A stretch of 48,400 bases of DNA from SIG636 sp045537905. GTDB taxonomy: Bacteria; Bacillota; Clostridia; Oscillospirales; CAG-382. A program made the position numbers and the translations under genes. The stretch lies in assembly GCA_045537905.1 (NCBI GenBank), contig JAZSQJ010000083.1, forward strand, positions 1 through 48,400, written 5' to 3'. This document shows positions 33,725-41,490 of the stretch, piece by piece (position 1 is the stretch's first letter; every line of letters begins with the position of its first letter). Below the pieces are notes generated by a model, which was not told the origin of the DNA, did not search any database, and saw nothing but the letters and a program-made list of their open reading frames with translations.

Positions 33725-36232
33725 ATGAAAACAGCAAAACGTTTTTTATCTGCCATATTATGTATTTGCACTTTGCTTTGTACGGCAACGGTTTTTGTGT
33801 CCGCTTCAAAAAACGAAAGCACACCAGACGAAGTGCCAAGCAAGATCACGTCAGACCGTTACACTACCTATACTATGGCTGATTCTTCCTTCAGATGGCA
33901 GACCCCTAACGTATACGTGGACGGTTATACCTGCACAGCCTTACAGGGTATGAACACGGGCACAAACTATTGCTATGTGTCTAAGATAACAAACAGCGAG
34001 GCTGTTGCGGCAATTGTCCGTATTAATATGAACACGGGCGAACGCTTTAATATGCAATACTATCCCAGCCTTACTGCGACTACTCCCGTAGGGTGCAACA
34101 CGATAGGACACGCAAACGAGCTTATGGTTTGCGGCACCAAGGAAAACGGGGTAACCGTAAACTATCTTTTCGCCGCAACCGTTATCACGGGCAGAGCCTT
34201 GACCAGGCTGAAAATAGACAACGACGGACTGTATTTTACAGGATATTTCGACCTTGTTACAACAGGCGGCTCCTCTGTTAACTGCGGCTCTATGCGTCAT
34301 ATCAAGACCGAGGGCGGATATTTCTACTTTTTGATAAAGCGTTCTGCAAACTTTTATTACTGTAAGATACCTGTTGATGCTACGGGCGGGTCTGAATCCA
34401 ACCCAACCAGGATAACGATATACAAGCTGTTTAATGCGGATATGCGCAACGCTATATTTGCAAAAAGCAGCAGCTCCTACGGCACCTACGACAACGTAGA
34501 GGAGTGGACTAACCAGGGCTTTGGCTACAACCATAGCGAAAAGGTGCTGTATATACCTCTCTGGGATGATATCAATAACCCTTCGATGAGCGTAATTATT
34601 ACCTTTAACATAGCCGATTTCGTTACAGATGAGCGTCTTGAAAGCACAGCGGAAACCTCTACCAAGGTTTTCCCAACCGTAACATCCTTTATGTTTGAGG
34701 ACACAAGCGAGTCTGTTTTTGAAATAGAATCCTGTAGCTTCCGCACGGGGCAGGGGACTGACGGAGACTTAAGACTGTATTTTATAATGAATACATCCTC
34801 CATATCAAAGGAGGGCGTATATTCCTGCTCCTACACCTCGGGCAGCGGTGACTTTACTCCGATAGTTGACGAAGGCTCAGTAGTATGGACTACAAAATAC
34901 AACGCCAACGGCGGTACAGGCTCTATGGGGGCTACCACCCATATCCGCGGCGTAACCACAAGACTCCGTCCAAACGCCTTCACCAGAGAAGGCTACACCT
35001 TTGCAGGCTGGTATCTTACCCGTAGCTCAGACAATAAATGGCTGTACTTTGACAGCGAGGGAAATGCGAAATGGTACACCAAGGGCGAACAACCCGTAGG
35101 CGCATATCTTGCCTTGTATGAAGACCGTCGCAGGGTTTCTGCTCTTACAGGTGCAGATGACGATACCGTAACCTGCTATGCACAGTGGACTCCCAACAGT
35201 ACAGGCACCAAGAGCTTTTACGTACAGTACGACGGCAACGGCGGCAAGGGTTCTATGGCTGATACAAAGGTGGTTTACGGCACGGATACAGCTACTACCG
35301 AAAATCAATTTGTAAGAGAGGGATATACGTTTTCAGGTTGGATAGCTCACCGCCGTAATAAAAACCAATGGTCTTATAAAAACGTTACGGATTTAAGCGG
35401 TAGCTGGATAGACGTGGGAGGCGACACCACGGGCAACGTATTAAGGGCGTATCTTAACGGCTGTACCCTGGCATCTACCTCCTCGGTGGATACGGATATA
35501 ATAACCTTCTATGCCGCCTGGTCAAGGGTAGCCTCTGCTGTATACCCTGCGGTGCTTACCACGGGAGAAGCCTTTAAGGTAGGCGGTGTTCTTGAGAGTG
35601 ATGCGGGTATACATACGGTAAAGATAACCGTGGCAAGCTCACAGGGGACGGTTCAGTCCTTTACGGCAAATCCGTATTCCTACAGCTATGACCTTTCTGC
35701 CGCAAACCAAAGTCTTTCCTTTGACGGCTTGCCTGTGGGCAGTTATCAGTATAAGGTACAGCTTGGTACCATAAGCGGCTCCTCTCCAACTATGCACACC
35801 TTGTTAGAGGCAGACTTTGAGGTTGTTGCTCCCGGACTGGTGTTAAAGGACGAGGTAGCGGCAAGCGGTAAGTATAGCCTTACAGAAAAGTATTTTACAG
35901 GCTTTGATTTTGCTACCGACACTGCTTTTATAAAAGAGCTGTTTAAGTATGAGGTTTTAGTGTTTGATGCAAAGGGTGTGGAAACAAAGGATGCGGACCC
36001 CGTGGGTACAGGCTTTGTTATTACCTGTGAGGATGAAAGCTGTGTAACGGTGCTTAAAGCTGACATAAATGGAGATGCGGCTATCTCCACGGCAGATTAC
36101 ATAAGTATGGGTGCGGCAATAAAGTCCACGGTCACCTTAAGCGAAGCATACTTTATGGCGGCAGACCTTGACGGCGACGGTGTGCTTACGGCGGCAGACT
36201 GTATAACCCTTTGCAAGCTGGTAAAAGGCTGA
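33725..36232 (+). CDS. Secreted dockerin protein: beta-propeller-like region, two InlB repeats
   Basis: This is an 835-residue exported protein. The ATG at 33725 (MKTAKRFL) follows GAGGTG by 7 nt; an in-frame ATG at 33710 would add five residues and has no such site. After the signal peptide, residues about 35-375 form a beta-rich region of repeated short strands that could be a propeller (for example GCNTIGHANELMVCGTKENG, FGYNHSEKVLYIPLWDD), loosely like helveticin-type proteins, though I cannot confirm that. Two InlB/Listeria-Bacteroides repeats follow (YNANGGTGSM ... GYTFAGWYL ... YAQW; YDGNGGKGSM ... GYTFSGWIA ... YAAW), then a beta-sandwich, a pre-dockerin domain and a dockerin (ADINGDAAIS..., ADLDGDGVLTAAD). 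It is 15 nt upstream of the GH3 gene, hence one operon. It is probably a carbohydrate- or surface-binding component. Confidence 0.8.
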   Translation: MKTAKRFLSAILCICTLLCTATVFVSASKNESTPDEVPSKITSDRYTTYTMADSSFRWQTPNVYVDGYTCTALQGMNTGTNYCYVSKITNSEAVAAIVRINMNTGERFNMQYYPSLTATTPVGCNTIGHANELMVCGTKENGVTVNYLFAATVITGRALTRLKIDNDGLYFTGYFDLVTTGGSSVNCGSMRHIKTEGGYFYFLIKRSANFYYCKIPVDATGGSESNPTRITIYKLFNADMRNAIFAKSSSSYGTYDNVEEWTNQGFGYNHSEKVLYIPLWDDINNPSMSVIITFNIADFVTDERLESTAETSTKVFPTVTSFMFEDTSESVFEIESCSFRTGQGTDGDLRLYFIMNTSSISKEGVYSCSYTSGSGDFTPIVDEGSVVWTTKYNANGGTGSMGATTHIRGVTTRLRPNAFTREGYTFAGWYLTRSSDNKWLYFDSEGNAKWYTKGEQPVGAYLALYEDRRRVSALTGADDDTVTCYAQWTPNSTGTKSFYVQYDGNGGKGSMADTKVVYGTDTATTENQFVREGYTFSGWIAHRRNKNQWSYKNVTDLSGSWIDVGGDTTGNVLRAYLNGCTLASTSSVDTDIITFYAAWSRVASAVYPAVLTTGEAFKVGGVLESDAGIHTVKITVASSQGTVQSFTANPYSYSYDLSAANQSLSFDGLPVGSYQYKVQLGTISGSSPTMHTLLEADFEVVAPGLVLKDEVAASGKYSLTEKYFTGFDFATDTAFIKELFKYEVLVFDAKGVETKDADPVGTGFVITCEDESCVTVLKADINGDAAISTADYISMGAAIKSTVTLSEAYFMAADLDGDGVLTAADCITLCKLVKG

Positions 36233-36250
36233 TACCAAAGGAGGTAAATG

Positions 36251-38602
36251 ATGAGAAAACATATTTTAAGCTTATTTCTTGCCGTTGTCTTGGTTGTTGG
36301 TACGATCTGCGGATGCATTATGACCTCAAAAGCCACAGACTCGGTTCAGTCTGACAGAGTTAAAGCAATGCTTGATAATATGTCCTTGCGTGACAAGGTA
36401 AACCAGATGATGATGGTAGACTTCCGTATGTGGGGCAGCTCTGCAAGCTCTGCAACGGATTTTACCGTTATGAACGATGAGGTTCGCAAAATTATAGCAG
36501 ACTACAATTTTGGCGCAGTTATTCTGTTTGCCAACAACATAAAGGAAACAGAGCAAAGCTTTAACCTGGTAACTGAGATGCAAGAGGCGGCAACACAGGA
36601 CGGCGGCATTGCTATGATTATCACCGCAGATCAGGAGGGCGGCAGCGTTTACCGCCTGGGCAGCGGTACTGCCCTGCCGGGTAATATGGCACTGGGGGCT
36701 ACCTATGCCGGCCACGGTACAAAATACGCCTTGGAGGCCGGTAAAATCATCGGTTCTGAGTTAAGTGTCCTCGGTATAAACTCTAATCTTGCTCCTGTCG
36801 TGGATGTAAACAATAACGCAAATAACCCCGTAATCGGCTTGCGTTCCTATGGCGATGAGGCTACTATGGTAGGCGAGCTGGCGGCGGCTTCCATTGCGGG
36901 TATGGCGCAGTATAACGTTATCGGCTGTGCCAAGCATTTTCCCGGTCACGGTGACACAGACACCGACTCTCACTACGGTTTGCCTATAGTAGACAAATCC
37001 TATGAGGAGCTGTCTGCAAATGAGCTTAAGCCCTATGAGCTTGCCATAGAACAGGGCATAGAGATGATAATGACGGCACACATACTGTACCCTCAATTGG
37101 AAAACGACACCATTGTTTCCAAAAAAACAGGTTATGCAGAATCCTTGCCTGCAACCCTGTCTGACGATATCCTTACCAAGCTGTTAAAGCAAAGGATGGG
37201 CTTTAAGGGAATTATTACTACTGATGCTATGAATATGACGGGTATCTCAGGCACCTGGGACCAGGTTCAGTCGGTTGTAATAGCCATACAGGCAGGCGTT
37301 GATATGGTTTGTATGCCCGTTTCGCTGTACTGCAAGGCTCATTTACAAAGTCTCGACGCTGTAATCGACGGTGTTATTGCCGCTGTTAATAACGGCACTA
37401 TACCTATGTCACGTATAGACGATGCCGTTACCCGCATCCTTACCGTTAAGGAAAACAGAGGCATTCTGGATTATAACGCCGAGGATTATACCTTGGAAAA
37501 GGCGAAGGCGGTTGTTGGCGGCGAGCATAACCGTGCTATGGAGCGTAGAATTGCGGCAGCGGCTGTTACCGTTATCAAAAACGAAAACAACGCTCTTCCT
37601 ATCAAGCTTACAAAAAGCTCTAAGATATTGATGCTGGTTCCCTACACCAACGAGATTTCCCAAACCCTTATGGCGTGGAACAGAGCGAAGGAAGCAGGCC
37701 TTGTACCCGATGGGGCAGAGGTGGACTACTTCCGTTTCAGCAGTGCAACTATCTCCTCCGGCTTAAAAACAAAGCTTAACTGGGCAGACACTTATATTAT
37801 AATTTCCGAGGTTTCCTCTACTGCCCGTATGGAATATAAGCATTGGCTTTCCTCTATGCCTAACAAGCTGTGTGACTACGCCGCTACCAACGGTAAAAAA
37901 GCCATCGTAGCTTCCTGTGATAAGCCTTACGATGTGCAGATGTACCCCAATGCTGATGCAATACTGGCGGCATATGGCTGTAAAGGCTCCTCTGTGGACC
38001 CTACCGAGGCGTTGATTGGCGGTGCAACCAATTCCGAGCTTGCTTACGGACCAAATATTATAGCGGCTGTTGAGGTGGCTTTGGGCACCTTTGGTGCCGG
38101 CGGCAAGCTACCCCTTAACGTTCCAAAGTACAATTCAAGCGCCAACACCTATAATGCAAGTTCTATCGTATATTCCCGCGGTTACGGCTTGACCTATAAG
38201 CCTTTGGCGTTCGTTGACGTTGCCGTAAACTCCATCGGTAACATATACCACACCGTAATCGGAAACGAGGTAACCGTAAATCATAAGCATACCTGCGTGC
38301 TTGCTTATACGGGCAACGACGGATATATTAAAGTGCCGGGCACAAAAAACAGCGACGGCTCTGTTGCCTTTACGGTGCCTTCCGACGTTACCGAGGCAAC
38401 CTTGGCAATCAAGGGCGACGTTAACTCCGACGAGGATATTGATACCTTGGATGCGATGAAAATACTGATGTATGATGCTGCGCTTATTGATATTACCGAC
38501 GTTCAAAGACTTGTTTCCGACCTTAACGATGACGATGCCGTCAACAACCTGGATGCAGGTAAGATACTGGTATACTATTCAGGAATTATAGATTCTTTGT
38601 AA
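36251..38602 (+). CDS. Secreted GH3 beta-N-acetylhexosaminidase with dockerin
   Basis: This is a 783-residue glycosidase of family GH3, NagZ-like subgroup. AAAGGAGG lies 6 nt before the ATG at 36251; an adjacent ATG at 36248 is also possible. After a signal peptide, the TIM-barrel carries KHFPGHGDTDTDSH (about residues 228-241), whose Asp-His pair is the hallmark of beta-N-acetylglucosaminidases, and the nucleophile Asp in TTDAMNMTGI (about 325). A GH3 C-terminal domain (about 430-650), a linker and a dockerin (GDVNSDEDIDTLDAMKIL; DLNDDDAVNNLDAGKIL) follow. It should release terminal N-acetylglucosamine (or N-acetylgalactosamine) from peptidoglycan fragments, chitooligomers or host glycans outside the cell. 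Cytoplasmic NagZ enzymes lack dockerins, so this form is built for a surface complex. Substrate choice is not certain. Confidence 0.92.
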   Translation: MRKHILSLFLAVVLVVGTICGCIMTSKATDSVQSDRVKAMLDNMSLRDKVNQMMMVDFRMWGSSASSATDFTVMNDEVRKIIADYNFGAVILFANNIKETEQSFNLVTEMQEAATQDGGIAMIITADQEGGSVYRLGSGTALPGNMALGATYAGHGTKYALEAGKIIGSELSVLGINSNLAPVVDVNNNANNPVIGLRSYGDEATMVGELAAASIAGMAQYNVIGCAKHFPGHGDTDTDSHYGLPIVDKSYEELSANELKPYELAIEQGIEMIMTAHILYPQLENDTIVSKKTGYAESLPATLSDDILTKLLKQRMGFKGIITTDAMNMTGISGTWDQVQSVVIAIQAGVDMVCMPVSLYCKAHLQSLDAVIDGVIAAVNNGTIPMSRIDDAVTRILTVKENRGILDYNAEDYTLEKAKAVVGGEHNRAMERRIAAAAVTVIKNENNALPIKLTKSSKILMLVPYTNEISQTLMAWNRAKEAGLVPDGAEVDYFRFSSATISSGLKTKLNWADTYIIISEVSSTARMEYKHWLSSMPNKLCDYAATNGKKAIVASCDKPYDVQMYPNADAILAAYGCKGSSVDPTEALIGGATNSELAYGPNIIAAVEVALGTFGAGGKLPLNVPKYNSSANTYNASSIVYSRGYGLTYKPLAFVDVAVNSIGNIYHTVIGNEVTVNHKHTCVLAYTGNDGYIKVPGTKNSDGSVAFTVPSDVTEATLAIKGDVNSDEDIDTLDAMKILMYDAALIDITDVQRLVSDLNDDDAVNNLDAGKILVYYSGIIDSL

Positions 38603-38606
38603 ACAA

Positions 38607-38640
38607 AAAACAGCCTTGCTTGGTCAGTGGGGCTGTCTTT
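38607..38640 (+). terminator. Weak terminator after the GH3 gene
   Basis: ACAGCC (38610-38615) and GGCTGT (38631-38636) form a 6-bp stem with a 15-nt loop, followed by CTTTCTTT. It is short, with an impure T-tract, but placed right after the stop. Confidence 0.5.
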
Positions 38641-38664
38641 CTTTGCAGTGCGGTTCGTCGACCC

Positions 38665-38728
38665 ACACTTTTTCCTACACTTTTTTAACAAAAAAATGTT
38701 ATCCCACCCTTTCTAAATCGAAAAGTGT
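38665..38728. promoter_or_regulatory. Three ACACTTTT boxes upstream of the beta-helix dockerin promoter
   Basis: ACACTTTTT (38665-38673) and ACACTTTTTT (38677-38686) are direct copies 12 bp apart; AAAAGTGT (38721-38728) is an inverted copy ending 1 bp before the -35. They may be binding sites of a regulator. The region is AT-rich, so chance is possible. Confidence 0.35.
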
Positions 38729-38729
38729 G

Positions 38730-38758
38730 TTGATTAATTTATATTAATGAAGTATAAT
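38730..38758 (+). promoter_or_regulatory. Promoter of the tandem beta-helix dockerin genes
   Basis: TTGATT (38730-38735), 17 nt, TATAAT (38753-38758). The leader to the ATG at 38807 would be about 42 nt with GGAGG 6-7 nt before the start. Confidence 0.68.
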
Positions 38759-38806
38759 TATGATAGATTATAATGTGAAAGTATACATGCGTAACGGAGG
38801 ATTATT

Positions 38807-41437
38807 ATGAAAAGATGCGTTGTATTCCTTTTATGCATACTTCTTGTGCTTAGTGCCGTGCCCGGGGCTATTTTTTCCGCAGGGGCGGATGACGGCGGTT
38901 GGATAGAAGTAAGCACCTGGGATGAGTTTATAGCGGCTTTTGACGTATGGCCAAAGTATTCAAACCAAAGCTTTAAGGTGAAGCTGATGGCAGACCTGCA
39001 TTATGACGCAAGGAACACCACCAGAGACCAGACCTCTATGGTAGAGGTGCATATTCAGGGCAGCCACTATACTTTTGATTTTAACGGTCATACACTGTCT
39101 GCAACGGATACCGTTTCCGACACCGACCTTGACTCTAAGCTGTCAGACTTTATAACGGTACATATGCACGCTTTTCGTGCTGAAAAGGGTAGTAGTCTCA
39201 GGCTTATAGACAGCGTTGGCGGCGGTGGTGTAAGGATGTATTCTCACCGCGCTTACGACAATCAGCTTGCCGCTTTGCGTGTAGCGGGGAGTACCGATTA
39301 TATGGACTGCGGTGTGTACCAATATACCGGTCAAAAATGCTCTACCCTTATTATTGAAGGCGGCAATTATTCCCTTACCGCAAAGACTGAAAAATTTGGT
39401 AGCGGCACCCGCTCCAGAGAAAACTATTACCGTGGCTGTGTTATTGCCGACTATGTAAATGTGGAAATATACGACGGTACCTTCACTGCTAAAAGCGAGG
39501 GTGTAAAGACAACGTACGATATGTGCGCCAGGGAGCTTTCTGCCTTTGCAACCTGTTGCTCCAGCACTCTTAACCCTGCCAGAGTAAGCAAAAACAACCC
39601 CGTGGTATACGGCGGCAAGTTTATTTCTGACGGTTATTCTCTGCACCACTTCGATACCTCTTCCACTCCCGACGAGACGAGATATATGGAAACTCCGTTG
39701 ATAATAGGCGGTGCATTTTTCGGCCCCATAAGCTATATCGGTGAAACCTTTACCTATAACAGCGAAGGTAACGACCAGTTTGAGGATATAAGCGCAAGTG
39801 ATATTTTCTCCGGCACAACCCACGCCTACTATCTTGCCGATAACGACAAGATGAAGGACGCAAGCGAGCTTACGCTTAAGCAGCTGCACAAGTGTAAGAC
39901 CGTGTATGCAGTAAGCGGGAAAACCTTTAATCTGAGCGTTACGCCTTCCTACTATTATGATTACACGGTAGTAGCTCCCAACCAATCGGATACCTTCCGT
40001 GTAAGTTATACCGTACCGGAAAGTATGAAGGGCATCTTAACGGTAAAACCCTTTGTAAGTCATTGCTCGGTAGACAAGGCAACCCAGGCAACGGGTGAGG
40101 TAACCAAGGTATACAGCAGCTATCTCACCGTTGATTATGCAAACTACACGGGCTGTGCAATGATACAGGCAGGCATAGAGGTCTACTTCGACGATATAGT
40201 AGTGACCTTCAAGGACTCTAACCGTGTGGAGGTAAGCCAGGATCGCAACCACGCAGAGATAGTTAGCCAACCTGTTGATTGTAAGGTGGCTCCGGGCGAG
40301 TCGGCAGGCCTTACCGTTGTTGCCAACCACGCCCTGTCATACCAATGGCAGATACAGATAAGCGGTGGCTGGGTAAATATAACCGATCAGCTTGCGGCTG
40401 ATCTTGCTGAAACTGGCATAATAATGGAGGGCTACAACGAAAACATATTTATTGTTACAACCGACGATGAAGAGGTAGGAAGCATTAATGCCCGCTGTGC
40501 TATCACAAGCACAGCCTACTCAAAAACCACAAGCAACGCCGCAACCATCACCTTTGGTGACACGCCCGTTGTTGACCGTTATTACGGCGGCAGCTTCAAA
40601 GAAGGCGGGGATGCCGTTTTCACCCTTTGGGGCTATTATTTCGAAAACGTTACGTGGACGGCAAGCAGCCGTCTGGGTAGCTTCAAAATGTATACGCTGG
40701 AGGAGTTTGCTGCGAAAAAGGGTATAAGCTACGACGTTTCATTAAACAAGTTCAGCAATAATCTTTATAAGGCAACCGTAACCTTCAAAAACGTGCCTGC
40801 CGGTATAGCGGATACCTACAAGCTGGGATATTCCGTAAAAAATTCTTTGGGTACTTTAGCCTACAGCGAGGATAACGCTCTGCCCTTCAGTCTTGAGCGG
40901 GTTAAGCCTACCATAAGCTCCTTTATTAAAAGCGTTGGCTGTTACGAGGGGGACGAGGTAAGCTTCAGCTTCAGTGCTGAGAATATGACCGATGCCGACT
41001 GGAGCTTTGAAAAGACTACCGATGAAGACTTTGCACAGGTATTCACTCTTGAGCAAATGCAGAAAGAGTTTCCAGAAAGCACTTTCACCGTAGAAACAAA
41101 GGACAGCACCTCTACTCTCACTATCACCAACGTTAATACCGGTCTTAACGACTACTCCCTTTACGCCTACGCTATAGGTGACAACGCCGTATCCAATGCA
41201 GGCGGAGCAGGCTTCAGAATTAAGGAAAAGGGTGCCGTTATTGCCGTAGGCGACGTTAACGGTGACGGTAAGGTAAACAACCTTGATGCGACTGCGGTGC
41301 TTAAATACGATGCGGGTATTACAGAGCTTAACGATACCGAAGCTGCTGCGGCTGACGCAAACGGCGACGCTAAGGTTAATAATCTCGATGCTACTATGAT
41401 ACTAAAATACGACGCAGGTATTATCGACAGTCTTTAA
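38807..41437 (+). CDS. Secreted dockerin protein with beta-helix-like and Ig-like regions (copy 1)
   Basis: This is an 876-residue exported protein. GGAGG lies about 6 nt before the ATG, and the signal peptide ends near residue 27 (FSAGA). Residues about 30-330 have right-handed beta-helix character, with short repeated strands such as FDFNGHTLSATD, LRLIDSVGGGGVRM, TLIIEGGNYSL, VEIYDGTF and PLIIGGAFFG, but no polysaccharide-lyase residues I can name. Ig-like domains follow, one with YQWQIQISGGWVNITD, and two related domains (VTWTASSRLGSFKMYTLEEF and ADWSFEKTTDEDF). A type I dockerin (about 819-876) ends it: VNGDGKVNNLDATAVLKYDA and ANGDAKVNNLDATMILKYDA. Its paralogue lies 53 nt downstream, probably in the same transcript. 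The likely role is glycan binding or cleavage within a dockerin-cohesin complex; no enzyme class can be assigned. Confidence 0.82.
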   Translation: MKRCVVFLLCILLVLSAVPGAIFSAGADDGGWIEVSTWDEFIAAFDVWPKYSNQSFKVKLMADLHYDARNTTRDQTSMVEVHIQGSHYTFDFNGHTLSATDTVSDTDLDSKLSDFITVHMHAFRAEKGSSLRLIDSVGGGGVRMYSHRAYDNQLAALRVAGSTDYMDCGVYQYTGQKCSTLIIEGGNYSLTAKTEKFGSGTRSRENYYRGCVIADYVNVEIYDGTFTAKSEGVKTTYDMCARELSAFATCCSSTLNPARVSKNNPVVYGGKFISDGYSLHHFDTSSTPDETRYMETPLIIGGAFFGPISYIGETFTYNSEGNDQFEDISASDIFSGTTHAYYLADNDKMKDASELTLKQLHKCKTVYAVSGKTFNLSVTPSYYYDYTVVAPNQSDTFRVSYTVPESMKGILTVKPFVSHCSVDKATQATGEVTKVYSSYLTVDYANYTGCAMIQAGIEVYFDDIVVTFKDSNRVEVSQDRNHAEIVSQPVDCKVAPGESAGLTVVANHALSYQWQIQISGGWVNITDQLAADLAETGIIMEGYNENIFIVTTDDEEVGSINARCAITSTAYSKTTSNAATITFGDTPVVDRYYGGSFKEGGDAVFTLWGYYFENVTWTASSRLGSFKMYTLEEFAAKKGISYDVSLNKFSNNLYKATVTFKNVPAGIADTYKLGYSVKNSLGTLAYSEDNALPFSLERVKPTISSFIKSVGCYEGDEVSFSFSAENMTDADWSFEKTTDEDFAQVFTLEQMQKEFPESTFTVETKDSTSTLTITNVNTGLNDYSLYAYAIGDNAVSNAGGAGFRIKEKGAVIAVGDVNGDGKVNNLDATAVLKYDAGITELNDTEAAAADANGDAKVNNLDATMILKYDAGIIDSL
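41264..41424 (+). repeat. Dockerin DNA repeat, copy 1
   Basis: By eye, 156 of 161 bases match 43981-44141, including an unbroken 84-base identity (41318-41401 with 44035-44118). The coding DNA upstream of it is much more diverged between the two genes. Confidence 0.9.
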
Positions 41438-41490
41438 TCGTCGCATTAGAAAAACGTACAACAAGTATAAAATATAGAAAGGGCGATAAT

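Noticed and set aside
38645..38670. GGTTCGTCGACCC, resembling a tRNA T-arm
   Set aside because: The flanking bases do not form the 5-bp arm and no acceptor, D-arm or anticodon arm precedes it.
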